A DNA stretch of 43,369 bases from contig JANTGS010000015.1 of the NCBI GenBank assembly GCA_024762795.1, positions 1 to 43,369 of the forward strand. Direction: 5' to 3'. The notes beneath the pieces were generated by a model. That model worked only from the letters and a program-made list of their open reading frames with translations, had not been told where the DNA came from and did no database searches. The translations under genes and the position numbers were made by a program. The first letter of the stretch is position 1; the number at the start of each line of letters is the position of its first letter. Shown here piece after piece: positions 7,545-16,298 of this stretch. This DNA comes from Flavobacteriaceae bacterium (GTDB lineage: Bacteria > Bacteroidota > Bacteroidia > Flavobacteriales > Flavobacteriaceae).

Positions 7545-10031
7545 ATGACTAAAAGAATACTGATTTTTTTTATATTAATTCATCATTTTACCAATCTGTT
7601 TGGACAGGTTAAAGTGAGTGGCGTTGTTTTAGATACAGATAAAAATCCGGTTTCTTTTGCCAATGTGATCTTTAAAGGATCAACTGTTGGAACTGTTTCC
7701 GATGAGAATGGAAAATTCTACCTGCAATCCGACACTTTTTATCCTGAGCTTGAAGTTTCTTTTTTAGGTTTTAAGAATAAAACTGTTTCTCTGAAAAGAA
7801 CTAATTTTAACATGAAGATTATTTTAGAGGAAGATGCCGGGAGTTTAAAAGAGGTTACTTTATATACCGGCCGGATAAAAAATAAAGATAATCCCGCTAT
7901 TGCCATTCTGAAAAAGATATGGAAGAAAAAACGAACTAACGGATTAAAGAAGTTCAATTTCTATGAATATGATAAATATGAGAAACTTGAATTCGATCTG
8001 AATTCAATAGATGATAAGTTAAAAAAGAATAAGATCTTTAAGGGTATGGAATTTGTTTTTGATCAGGTAGATACCTCTTCGATTACAGGAAAAGCTTATT
8101 TGCCCATTTTTATCAATGAGTCTCTTTACAAGATCTACGGAAAAAATACCATACCAAAAAAAGTAAATGAAAAACTTTTAGCCAATAAAAATTCAGGTTT
8201 TTCAGATAATCAAGGGCTTATAGCTTTTATTAAGCAGTTGTACGTAGATTACGATATCTATGATAATTATATCAAATTCTTTGACAAAAGCTTTACCAGT
8301 CCTTTATCAAGATTAGGTCCTTCAACCTATAATTATGCCCTGGCGGATAGTGCCTTTATTGATAATAAATGGTGTTTTAATATCATTTTTTATCCGAGAA
8401 GACAAAATGAACTCACTTTTAAAGGAGATTTTTGGGTAAATGATACAACCTATGCCGTTAAAGAGATTGAAATGGCTGCATCAAAAAGTATGAATATCAA
8501 CTGGGTAAAGGATATTTATATCGAGCAGGAGTTTGATGTGGTAAATGACAGTATCTTTTTATTGAAAAGAGATCACTTTATGAGTGATTTTTCTATCAAT
8601 AAAAAAGAAAAAACCAAAGGGATTTACGGCAAAAGGACTACTTTATACGACAATCATATATTTGATATAAAACGTTCTGATGAGTATTATAAGCCTGATG
8701 TGATGCAGGATCCTGAAATTTACTCAAGAGATGATCAGTTCTGGAGTCAAAATCGAAAAGAAGCATTAAACAAGGATGAAAAAGGGATCTATAAAATGCT
8801 GGATACCCTGCAAACAGTAAGGAAATTTAAAGAACTGACTAATATCTCAGAAATTCTCACCACAGGGTATATGAATTTGACAAGGGGTTTTGACTGGGGT
8901 CCGATATATAATACCATTGGCTACAATGATATTGAGGGTTTGCGTTTAGGATTTGGAGGTCGCACTTATTTTAAGAGATCTGACCCGTGGAGGCTCCAGG
9001 GATTCCTAGCTTATGGGTTTAAAGATGCAAAGTTTAAATATGGAGTTGAAGCGAAATGGTTGTTATCAAAAAAATACCGTTGGATCTATTCGCTTGGAAA
9101 CCGTAGGGATATTGAACAACTGGGGGTAAGTTTAACTACTTCAAATGATATTCTGAACAGAAGTTTTGCTACAACTTCAATATTTACACGGGGTGATAAT
9201 GAAAAGCTTACCAATGTTAATATTACCAATACAAAATTTTCAATTGAACCTTTTAAGAATTTTGAAATAAGGCTTGGTACCACATTTAAAACATTAAAAT
9301 CGGCAAATCCGGAGATCTTTAAGATGGATTATTATGACCAGAATGGTCATATCCAGTCGGAAGTTAAGCAGACCGATTTTACCCTGGCTTTACAATATAC
9401 ACCAAAGCGAGTGCCCTGGGGGCTTGGTGTAGATCAGGGGGTGAGTAATGAAGGAAAATTCCCAACCTTTTACTTAAGTTATACCAGAGGCTATAAAGGA
9501 ATTCTGGAAAGTGATTTTGATTATCATAAATTACAGTTCTATTATGAGCAACCCTTACAGTTTGGGTTGATCGGCAGGTCAAAGATCTTTTTTGAGATTG
9601 GTAAAACCTTTAATACGGTTCCTTTGGCTCTGTTAAATGTTGTACCGGGTAATCAAACTTATTTTACTGCCAGAAGGGTATTTGATCTGTTGGATTATTA
9701 TGAATTTGTCACCGATCAATATGCGTCTTTACATTTGGAACATAATTTTAACGGGCGAATATTTTCAAAGATACCTTATTTGAAAAAATTAAATCTGAGA
9801 GAAATTATAGGTATAAGAGGTGTAATAGGGTCAATTTCTGAAGAAAATATGGCCATAAATGCTTCAAGTGTACCGTATGTGGCCCCAGATAAACTTTATT
9901 GGGAATATCATGTAGGAATTGGAAATATCTTTAAACTGATCCGGATTGATCTTTCATACAGAGGAAGTTACCGGGATGTACCCAATGTGACAAAATTTGC
10001 CATCAAAGGTGGATTTGGGTTCTATTTCTAA
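7545..10031 (+). CDS. DUF5686 / carboxypeptidase-regulatory-like domain outer-membrane protein
   Basis: The 828-aa product starts with a signal peptide (MTKRILIFFILI..., cleavage near FGQ at about 21). A CarboxypepD_reg-like beta domain follows (about 22-100: VSGVVLDTDKNPVSFANV, then GTVSDENGKFYL and SFLGFK), then a long region of the DUF5686 type. Many aromatic, alternating strands toward the end and a terminal F-x-F (GFGFYF) suggest an outer-membrane beta barrel. The molecular role of the family is not established. ATG 7545 is preferred to the TTG at 7497, because the signal peptide begins there and the TTG lies in a promoter-like motif. The stop overlaps the convergent remB stop by 4 bp. 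Confidence 0.85.
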   Translation: MTKRILIFFILIHHFTNLFGQVKVSGVVLDTDKNPVSFANVIFKGSTVGTVSDENGKFYLQSDTFYPELEVSFLGFKNKTVSLKRTNFNMKIILEEDAGSLKEVTLYTGRIKNKDNPAIAILKKIWKKKRTNGLKKFNFYEYDKYEKLEFDLNSIDDKLKKNKIFKGMEFVFDQVDTSSITGKAYLPIFINESLYKIYGKNTIPKKVNEKLLANKNSGFSDNQGLIAFIKQLYVDYDIYDNYIKFFDKSFTSPLSRLGPSTYNYALADSAFIDNKWCFNIIFYPRRQNELTFKGDFWVNDTTYAVKEIEMAASKSMNINWVKDIYIEQEFDVVNDSIFLLKRDHFMSDFSINKKEKTKGIYGKRTTLYDNHIFDIKRSDEYYKPDVMQDPEIYSRDDQFWSQNRKEALNKDEKGIYKMLDTLQTVRKFKELTNISEILTTGYMNLTRGFDWGPIYNTIGYNDIEGLRLGFGGRTYFKRSDPWRLQGFLAYGFKDAKFKYGVEAKWLLSKKYRWIYSLGNRRDIEQLGVSLTTSNDILNRSFATTSIFTRGDNEKLTNVNITNTKFSIEPFKNFEIRLGTTFKTLKSANPEIFKMDYYDQNGHIQSEVKQTDFTLALQYTPKRVPWGLGVDQGVSNEGKFPTFYLSYTRGYKGILESDFDYHKLQFYYEQPLQFGLIGRSKIFFEIGKTFNTVPLALLNVVPGNQTYFTARRVFDLLDYYEFVTDQYASLHLEHNFNGRIFSKIPYLKKLNLREIIGIRGVIGSISEENMAINASSVPYVAPDKLYWEYHVGIGNIFKLIRIDLSYRGSYRDVPNVTKFAIKGGFGFYF

Positions 10032-12145
10032 TTATCAAAGTACCAGTTAAATAAACTTGACCTAATGCCTATAGTAAACCATGTGGTATTGTCATTCTTA
10101 ACATAAGAATTGGGTTGGTAGGGAGAAAAACTTCTGTATGTAAATCCTCCAAAAACCTGTAAATTGGTAACAGGATTCAGTATCCATCCCCCCTGAATAT
10201 CGCCAATAAATATTTTTGTTGTATTTCCCTGGGCTACACTATTGCCTTCCTCAGAAGTATTGTCATTATAAGATCTGTATATATTTCCTCCATAATTGGT
10301 TCCGTTTTTACTGTAATCATATCCTTTTTCTCCAATATTAAACTTTAGATTACCAAACCAGCGTCCGTGTTTATAACGGGCAATACCGATCATCTCCCAA
10401 AAATTCGCTCCCCACATATGGGATATGGGTTGATTATAATGAGCTGAATTAAGAGTGGTCTCAGCATGAGAAAAAGTATAAGGTCGTGCCCAGTTAAATT
10501 CTCCCTGAAGTATTAAATTATCAATCTTAAAGGCATTAAAATATTTTGCTCCCAATTGAAAGGCAAATTTATTACCGATATAACCAGTGCCATCAAAAAC
10601 CCGGCTCATAGTCATTTCATCTATCAAGAACTGTGTGTAGACTGAAATATCTGATTTAAAACGATATTTCATATTTAAGCCAATCTGAACATTACCACTT
10701 CTGTCTCCACCATTAGAAAATTCGATTGCACGATAAAAGATGATGGGATTAAAGAATGAAATATCCATTCCGTTGGGATAGCTTATTTCATTGGTAATTA
10801 CAGATTCAAATAAACCTAAGTTGAACCGTTTGGTTACATTCCAGCTTAAATGATGCATAGCAACAAACTTCCTTAGATTAGTGCCGTCATCTGATACAGA
10901 TCTTCTTACATCATCCATCCACATCCAGAGATTGGTGTATTTGATCTTCCAGAATTGTGTGCTGATCTTAAAAAAAGGATAGGGAGAAGCAACATCCGAT
11001 AAGAAGAATGAACGATAGCCATCACCAATAAAATTCTTCCCTTGACCAAACTGAAAATTAAAGAATTCATTAGGGGTATAACTTAAATATGCTTCAGCAA
11101 CGGGATAATCAAAACCTCCTTCTTTAAAACCTTTGGCCTTTCCTCTTCCGGGAACTACTGCACCGGCACCGATTGGCGCTTCCGGTATTCTGGTCCAATC
11201 GTTAACATATTGCGCAAATCTTCCCTGGCTTTCATAAAAAGAGGAGGAGAATCCAAATTTCTTTCCTAAAGTCCCTTGAATCTGGAATCCCCGTGTATTG
11301 TTATAGGTATATTTAACATCTGAATTGTCTTTACCCATCTGAAGATCCAGAACCGGGTTGATGGTAAACCAGTAATTTTTTCCTTTGATCAGGAATAAAT
11401 GTTCGTTAAAGAGTTTTCTTCCCGCCCAGGTTTGTTTCTCTTTTAATATTTCTTCTCTTATTGCCTGAAGATCAGCATAGGGTCTTACTTCATTGAATAA
11501 ATAGGGTTTAAAAGCTGTATGTGTATTATCTCCCCGATCTAAATAATAGATGATTTCATCGTATTCCTGATGGGTTAAGGGAATGTTCAGCTCACTTTTA
11601 AATTCAGGAAACAGATCAGTATAATCGGGATTCGTTTGTTTTATTTTTGAAGATTCCTCAGTAATACCTTTCTTTTCCTCAAGCGTTGGTTTAGGTTGCT
11701 TTACTTCAACAACAGGAGGTTTAACAATAGCTGTAAAATCTCCCGGTTCATAAGGCTCTATGGGGATGTTAATCGGGAATAAATAACGCTTTTCTACTGA
11801 TCTCCCATCATAGATAGCCGGAGTAATCTTAGGGAGTTCAGCAAAAACTCTTCTTGTTTCTTCATCCAGTTCTTTATAGGCTGAATTTACATAGATAATT
11901 TTAAATCTTCCTTCCTCAGTAATAACAAAGGCAACATTGATCTTACCTTTAAAATGGTCGTTCTTAACATTTTGAGGTGTTACAAATTTATTGTATACAT
12001 CACTCTTTAGATGACTGTAAAAACAGTCTTCAAGTTGAGAAATATCTAATCCTTCACAACCCGGGTACACGGGTGGTTTTTCAACTTGTGCATTTATATA
12101 GAGTGTAAAAAGTAAAAATGAAAAAAGAAAAAAAATATGCTTCAT
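10028..12145 (-). CDS. remB: RemB-like gliding motility outer-membrane protein
   Basis: The 705-aa product has a signal peptide (residues 1-20, ending INAQ). A TonB-C-like domain follows (about 25-130, with YPGCEG, a second Cys about 15 residues on, and FPINIPIEP at its end), then a linker and a large beta-strand-rich domain with Wzi-like features (FQFGQGKNFIGDGYRSFFLSD near 370; SFFNPIIFYRAIEF near 460). This arrangement is that of RemB, needed for full gliding in Flavobacterium johnsoniae. I call it by recognition of the sequence pattern. It is the last gene of a minus-strand cluster after the acetyltransferase, but its own TAAATTTG promoter element lies 40 bp upstream. A SprA gene for type IX secretion is in the same window, consistent with a gliding bacterium. 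Confidence 0.8.
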   Translation of the reverse strand: MKHIFFLFSFLLFTLYINAQVEKPPVYPGCEGLDISQLEDCFYSHLKSDVYNKFVTPQNVKNDHFKGKINVAFVITEEGRFKIIYVNSAYKELDEETRRVFAELPKITPAIYDGRSVEKRYLFPINIPIEPYEPGDFTAIVKPPVVEVKQPKPTLEEKKGITEESSKIKQTNPDYTDLFPEFKSELNIPLTHQEYDEIIYYLDRGDNTHTAFKPYLFNEVRPYADLQAIREEILKEKQTWAGRKLFNEHLFLIKGKNYWFTINPVLDLQMGKDNSDVKYTYNNTRGFQIQGTLGKKFGFSSSFYESQGRFAQYVNDWTRIPEAPIGAGAVVPGRGKAKGFKEGGFDYPVAEAYLSYTPNEFFNFQFGQGKNFIGDGYRSFFLSDVASPYPFFKISTQFWKIKYTNLWMWMDDVRRSVSDDGTNLRKFVAMHHLSWNVTKRFNLGLFESVITNEISYPNGMDISFFNPIIFYRAIEFSNGGDRSGNVQIGLNMKYRFKSDISVYTQFLIDEMTMSRVFDGTGYIGNKFAFQLGAKYFNAFKIDNLILQGEFNWARPYTFSHAETTLNSAHYNQPISHMWGANFWEMIGIARYKHGRWFGNLKFNIGEKGYDYSKNGTNYGGNIYRSYNDNTSEEGNSVAQGNTTKIFIGDIQGGWILNPVTNLQVFGGFTYRSFSPYQPNSYVKNDNTTWFTIGIRSSLFNWYFDN

Positions 12146-12184
12146 TGGTATGTTTTCTGTAATAATGATTTTTTAAGTTAGCTG

Positions 12185-12192
12185 CAAATTTA
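12185..12192 (-). promoter_or_regulatory. Candidate -7 element (TAAATTTG) for remB
   Basis: On the minus strand TAAATTTG matches TAnnTTTG, 40 bp before the remB ATG. It overlaps the stop codon of the acetyltransferase gene, so remB may be transcribed apart from the cluster upstream. Confidence 0.5.
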
Positions 12193-12771
12193 ACTTATTA
12201 TCTTAACAACGTTATTCTTTAAATTATATTTTTCATGACTTTCAGGGCAAATGGCTATGCCTTCTTCATTAAACTCAAGTCGGTGTCCGTATTTACTGAT
12301 CCACCCGATCTGCCTGGAAGGATTTCCAACTACCAATGCAAATGGTTTTACTTCTTTAACAACTACAGCACCGGCACCAATAAAAGCGTATTCTCCAATA
12401 TCATTGCCGCAAACTATAGTTGCATTGGCACCAATACTGGCCCCTTTTCTTACAACAGTTCTCATATATTCGCTTTTGCGATTAACAGCACTACGAGGAT
12501 TGATCACATTGGTAAAGACCATCGATGGCCCCAGAAAAACATCATCTTCACAGATAACTCCTGTGTAGATAGAAACATTATTTTGAACCTTTACATTCTT
12601 CCCCAAAACAACATCCGGTGAGATCACAACATTTTGTCCGATATTACACTTTTCTCCTATGGAACTGTCAGACATAACATGACTGAAATGCCATATTTTT
12701 GTTCCTTTCCCAATCTTACAATTATCGTCAATAACTGCCGTTTCATGGGCGAAATATTCTTTATTTTCCAT
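12190..12771 (-). CDS. WbpD/WlbB-like sugar N-acetyltransferase (left-handed beta-helix)
   Basis: The 193-aa protein is built of hexapeptide repeats ([I/V]GxxxxIG-type turns such as IGKGTKIW, IGEKCNIGQNVVI, LGKNVKVQNNVSIYTGV, IGANATIVCG and IGEYAFIGAGAVV), giving a trimeric left-handed beta helix. The order of motifs (ETAVIDDNCKIGKGTKIWHFSHV near the start, GPSMVFTNVINPRS in the middle, VVGNPSRQIGWIS near the end) matches acetyltransferases that make di-N-acetylated uronate sugars for O-antigen, such as WbpD and WlbB. The usual partner genes (dehydrogenase, aminotransferase, epimerase) are absent here. It starts 17 bp after the truncated aldehyde dehydrogenase gene, so it is probably in that transcript. 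Confidence 0.85.
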   Translation of the reverse strand: MENKEYFAHETAVIDDNCKIGKGTKIWHFSHVMSDSSIGEKCNIGQNVVISPDVVLGKNVKVQNNVSIYTGVICEDDVFLGPSMVFTNVINPRSAVNRKSEYMRTVVRKGASIGANATIVCGNDIGEYAFIGAGAVVVKEVKPFALVVGNPSRQIGWISKYGHRLEFNEEGIAICPESHEKYNLKNNVVKIIS

Positions 12772-12788
12772 TTAATAAATTTAGTTTT

Positions 12789-13649
12789 TTATACTTTTAC
12801 AGGATGCCATGTAGTTTTAGCTTCCAGTGTTTTTTCTATAAAATAGGGAGATTCATTGTTGCTGTCATTCCAGCTGGATTTTTTATAGATAATCGTTCTC
12901 TTTACATTATTAGAAGCGAGTTCCTGAATAGATTTGATTTTATTCTGATCATCTCCGCAATAAATCATGGCATTCACATCCATATGTGAAGCTATATGCG
13001 GGATCAATTCTTCTTTTTTTCCTGTAAGGATATTTACAACACCTCCCGGAACATCAGAAGAATTCAGAACTTCTGAAAATGAAATTGCCGATAAGGCTTT
13101 TCCTTCACTGGCCAGGATCACGATAGAATTACCGCCAACAATCACAGGTGCAATTACCGAAACAAGTCCCAGTAAGCCTTGTTGTTCAGGAGCAACAGCC
13201 GAAACAATACCTGTTGGTTCCATTGCCGTAAAATTGAAATGGGCACTGCTTACCGGATTAACCGTGCTGAAAAATTGCTGATATTTATCCGACCATCCTG
13301 CGTAATAAACCAACCGGTCAATAGAAAGATCCACTTCGGTTTCAGCTTCTTTTTTTGTGCTTCCCTGTAAAATAAGTTCTTCAATAAACTGATCTCTTCT
13401 CCCTTCCAGCATTTCGGCAATTCTGTATAAGATCTGACCTTTATTCAAAGCCGAAACTCCAGCCCAGGATCCCTGAGCTTTTCTTGCCGCAACAACAGCA
13501 TTTCTGAAATCTTTGCGCGAAGCAAGACACATATTGGCAATTAAACTTCCTTTTTTGTTATAAACCGGATAATATCTTCCCGATTCAGTTCTTGGAAATT
13601 TACCTCCGATATATAATTTGTACGTTTTGTTGATATTCAATCTTGACAT
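12789..13649 (-). CDS. Half-size aldehyde dehydrogenase homologue lacking the catalytic residues (ALDH16 second-domain-like)
   Basis: The 286-aa protein aligns with the N-terminal, coenzyme-binding part of aldehyde dehydrogenases (YIGGKF near 13-18, then VVAARKAQGSWAG, RLVYYAGWSDKY, and the degenerate MEPTGIVSAVAPEQQGLLGL in place of the usual IxPWNxPLL). It ends before the catalytic Glu and Cys segments. It has its own ATG, a stop and a 37-bp spacer from the complete enzyme upstream, in another frame, so it is not a simple frameshift. ALDH16 enzymes carry a complete domain followed by a non-catalytic second domain in one chain. Here 486 plus 286 aa give about that total, which suggests a split ALDH16 in which this protein is the structural partner. 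That role is inference. Confidence 0.75.
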   Translation of the reverse strand: MSRLNINKTYKLYIGGKFPRTESGRYYPVYNKKGSLIANMCLASRKDFRNAVVAARKAQGSWAGVSALNKGQILYRIAEMLEGRRDQFIEELILQGSTKKEAETEVDLSIDRLVYYAGWSDKYQQFFSTVNPVSSAHFNFTAMEPTGIVSAVAPEQQGLLGLVSVIAPVIVGGNSIVILASEGKALSAISFSEVLNSSDVPGGVVNILTGKKEELIPHIASHMDVNAMIYCGDDQNKIKSIQELASNNVKRTIIYKKSSWNDSNNESPYFIEKTLEAKTTWHPVKV

Positions 13650-13686
13650 TTTTACTGATTAAAAAATTAAAGAGTCTGTACATTTA

Positions 13687-15147
13687 TTATTCAAATTTTA
13701 CATAGGGTTTTAAACCGTGTAAACCACCTTCTCTTCCAAATCCACTTTCCTTATATCCGCCAAAGGGTGAAGTAGCATCAAATTTATTAAAGGTGTTAGC
13801 CCAGATCACACCCGCTTTTAGCTTTTGGGTTAAATAAAAGATCTTGGCTCCTTTTTGTGTCCATACGCCTGCTGCAAGTCCGTAGGGTGTATTGTTTGCT
13901 TTTTCAACAACTTCATCGATGGTTCTGAAGGTCTGAATGGCGAGCACCGGACCAAAGATCTCTTCCTGAACGATCTTGTGTGATTGAGAAAGGTTTAAGA
14001 ACAGGGTAGGAGCACACCAGTTTCCTTTTTTGGGAAGTTTACAATCGGTCTGGTAGATCTCTCCTCCTTCATTAATTCCTATTTTAATGTAATTTTCGAT
14101 GGTTTTTAATTGTCGTTTAGAATTGATAGCACCAATATCCGTATTTTTATCCAGAGGATCTCCAACAATCAGGGTTGACATCCGGTCCTTTAATTTTTGA
14201 ATTACTGTATCTGCCACTGATTCCTGAATAAATAGTCGTGATCCTGCACAGCAAACATGTCCCTGATTAAAGAAAATAGCATCAATAACACCATTTACGG
14301 CTTGATCTATTGCAGCATCTTCAAAAATTATATTGGCACTCTTGCCTCCCAGCTCAAGGGTGATTTTTTTAGGGGTTCCTGCAACAGCTTTCTGGATGTA
14401 TTTTCCTACAGCCGTAGATCCTGTAAAGGAAATTTTATCAATATCAGGATGATTTACAATCTCAGCTCCGGTTTTTCCTGCTCCGGTAATTATATTGACC
14501 ACACCTTTTGGGATGCCGCTATCTCGAATGATCTCAGCGAGTTTTAATGCCGTAAGCGGAGTGGTTTCGGCGGGTTTAAGTACAACTGTATTTCCTGTAG
14601 CCAAAGCGGGAGCAAGTTTCCATGCAGCCATCAGCAAAGGAAAATTCCAAGGAATGATCTGTCCGGCTACTCCTAATGGTTTTGCTTTTCGATTAGGGAA
14701 TGCATATTCCAGTTTGTCGGCCCACCCGGCATAGTAAAAAAAATGATTTGCTGCCAGAGGAATATCAATATCTCTCGATTCTCTGATAGGCTTTCCACCG
14801 TCCAGACTTTCGATCACAGCAAATTCTCTTGCACGTTCCTGTATCAGGCGGGCTATTCGGTAAATATATTTACCTCTTTCTTTGGGTTCGAGAGCCGACC
14901 ATCCTTTAAAGGCATTTCTTGCCGCCTTTACCGCTTTATTTACATCTTCTGACTCAGCCAAAGCAACTTCGGCAATTTTTTCATCATTAGCAGGATTAAC
15001 AGTCTCAAAATATTTATTATTCTGAGGCTTGATAAATTCTCCGTTGATAAAAAGATCGTATTTTTTCTTTATTTGAATATGATCTGTGCTTTCGGGAGCA
15101 GGTTCATAAGTCCACGAAGCAGCAAAAGGATTCTTTCTTTTAGTCAT
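13687..15147 (-). CDS. Aldehyde dehydrogenase family protein (catalytic, ALDH16 first-domain-like)
   Basis: NAD(P)-dependent oxidation of an aldehyde to the acid in the cytoplasm. All hallmarks of the family are present in 486 aa: GQIIPWNFPLLM (about 157-168), the nucleotide-fold FTGSTAVGK (about 239-247), the general base in ELGGK (Glu265), the nucleophile in GHVCC (Cys299), EEIFGPVLA, and a C-terminal SPFGGYKESGFGREGG. It starts 2 bp after the deoC stop, so the two are almost certainly co-translated. The likely substrate is an aldehyde arising from deoxyribose breakdown, for instance acetaldehyde released by DeoC; this is inferred from context. A half-size, non-catalytic homologue follows immediately. 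Confidence 0.9.
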   Translation of the reverse strand: MTKRKNPFAASWTYEPAPESTDHIQIKKKYDLFINGEFIKPQNNKYFETVNPANDEKIAEVALAESEDVNKAVKAARNAFKGWSALEPKERGKYIYRIARLIQERAREFAVIESLDGGKPIRESRDIDIPLAANHFFYYAGWADKLEYAFPNRKAKPLGVAGQIIPWNFPLLMAAWKLAPALATGNTVVLKPAETTPLTALKLAEIIRDSGIPKGVVNIITGAGKTGAEIVNHPDIDKISFTGSTAVGKYIQKAVAGTPKKITLELGGKSANIIFEDAAIDQAVNGVIDAIFFNQGHVCCAGSRLFIQESVADTVIQKLKDRMSTLIVGDPLDKNTDIGAINSKRQLKTIENYIKIGINEGGEIYQTDCKLPKKGNWCAPTLFLNLSQSHKIVQEEIFGPVLAIQTFRTIDEVVEKANNTPYGLAAGVWTQKGAKIFYLTQKLKAGVIWANTFNKFDATSPFGGYKESGFGREGGLHGLKPYVKFE

Positions 15148-15149
15148 AA

Positions 15150-16046
15150 TTAATCTTTTGAGAAATAATTTGCAGATTGATAAAAACCGGTTTCTGATTT
15201 TACCAGTTGCATTAATACATCGTTGGCTAGACTACTGGCACCAAAGCGGAAGTAATTCTTATTCATCCATTTTTCACCCAATACTTCATTAAGCATAACC
15301 AGATAATTCAGGGCAAGCTTAGAAGTTGAAATGCCGCCGGCTGGTTTCATACCGATCATTTTCCCGGTTTTAAGATAATGATCTTTTATGGTATCTAGCA
15401 TTACGTAGGTAACAGGTAAAGTTGCAGCAGGCTGGATCTTTCCTGTAGATGTTTTGATGAAATCGGCACCGGACTGAATAGCGATCTCACTGGCTTTTCG
15501 CACATTATCAAGGGTTTCCAGTTCTCCAGTTTCCAGAATTACTTTTAAATGAGCTTTACCACAGGCCTCCTTTACTGCTGCGATCTCATCAAAAACAAAA
15601 TTATAATCTCCACTTAAGAATTTTCCTCTGGAAATAACCATATCAACTTCATCCGCACCTTCATTTACAGCAAATCGGGTATCATCAAGTTTTACCTTTA
15701 AACTTGATTGTCCGCTAGGGAAAGCTGTGGCTACAGAGGCTACATGAATGGAGGATCCTTTTAAAGCATTTTTTGCAACACCCACCATTGACGGATAAAC
15801 ACAAATAGCGGCCACGGTGGGCAGTTCGGGTAAGGCATCATGAGGATGCATAGCTTTATAGCACAATTGTTCCACTTTACCCCTGGTGTCTTTACCTTCC
15901 AGTGTGGTCAGGTCGATCATACTGAGGATCTTCCTCAATCCCTCAGTTTTAGAGGATTTTTTGATACTCCTTTTCTGGAACCGTTCTACTCTTTCCTGAA
16001 CCCCCAAGGTATCGTAAGTTGGAATTTTAGATAAATCTGTTAACAT
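15150..16046 (-). CDS. deoC: Deoxyribose-phosphate aldolase
   Basis: Cleaves 2-deoxyribose-5-phosphate to glyceraldehyde-3-phosphate and acetaldehyde, in deoxynucleoside catabolism. The 298-aa protein belongs to the longer DeoC group. Schiff-base Lys198 lies in GADFIKTSTGK, a second lysine in GMKPAGGIS (about 238) helps catalysis, and NEGADEVDMV (about 128-137) forms part of the active site. I chose ATG 16046. A TTG at 16076 would add ten residues, but it overlaps a TACATTTG promoter element and the added residues are not needed by the fold. No other deo gene (phosphorylase, phosphopentomutase) is adjacent; the dehydrogenase pair follows instead. Confidence 0.95.
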   Translation of the reverse strand: MLTDLSKIPTYDTLGVQERVERFQKRSIKKSSKTEGLRKILSMIDLTTLEGKDTRGKVEQLCYKAMHPHDALPELPTVAAICVYPSMVGVAKNALKGSSIHVASVATAFPSGQSSLKVKLDDTRFAVNEGADEVDMVISRGKFLSGDYNFVFDEIAAVKEACGKAHLKVILETGELETLDNVRKASEIAIQSGADFIKTSTGKIQPAATLPVTYVMLDTIKDHYLKTGKMIGMKPAGGISTSKLALNYLVMLNEVLGEKWMNKNYFRFGASSLANDVLMQLVKSETGFYQSANYFSKD

Positions 16047-16065
16047 TGGTTTCTTATTAGAAATC

Positions 16066-16073
16066 CAAATGTA
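16066..16073 (-). promoter_or_regulatory. Candidate -7 element (TACATTTG) for deoC-aldehyde dehydrogenase operon
   Basis: On the minus strand TACATTTG fits TAnnTTTG, 19 bp before the chosen deoC ATG, the same spacing as for blaI. The rest of the interval up to 16298 shows no gene and no clear terminator for the TonB gene. Confidence 0.55.
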
Positions 16074-16298
16074 CAAATAATTAAAAAATTAGTTAAAGTT
16101 TAAAGCCTCTTAAATTGTTAAATAATCAGATAATTTTTATAAAGGTCTTTGTTAAATTGTTTTTTTGGTTATGATATCAATACATTCCCAGAATCAACAT
16201 TTTTTACCCAAAATTTTAAGATAGTAAATCAGTTAGTCTTTGGGGTTGGAGTAAAGCAGATTAGTACATTTTTAATAATTTATGGCAGACAGCAGGTA

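Noticed and set aside
12789-13686. Half-size aldehyde dehydrogenase as a frameshifted piece of the upstream gene
   Set aside because: The upstream enzyme is complete to its C-terminal motif, and the second frame repeats the N-terminal region, so it is a second homologue and not the severed end of the first.
16047-16076. Longer deoC start at TTG 16076
   Set aside because: It overlaps the TACATTTG promoter element, and the added ten residues do not resemble the family N-terminus.
16077-16298. Terminator or small gene between TonB paralogue 1 and deoC
   Set aside because: Only weak dyads such as TGATATCA are present, with no stem plus T run and no open frame of note.
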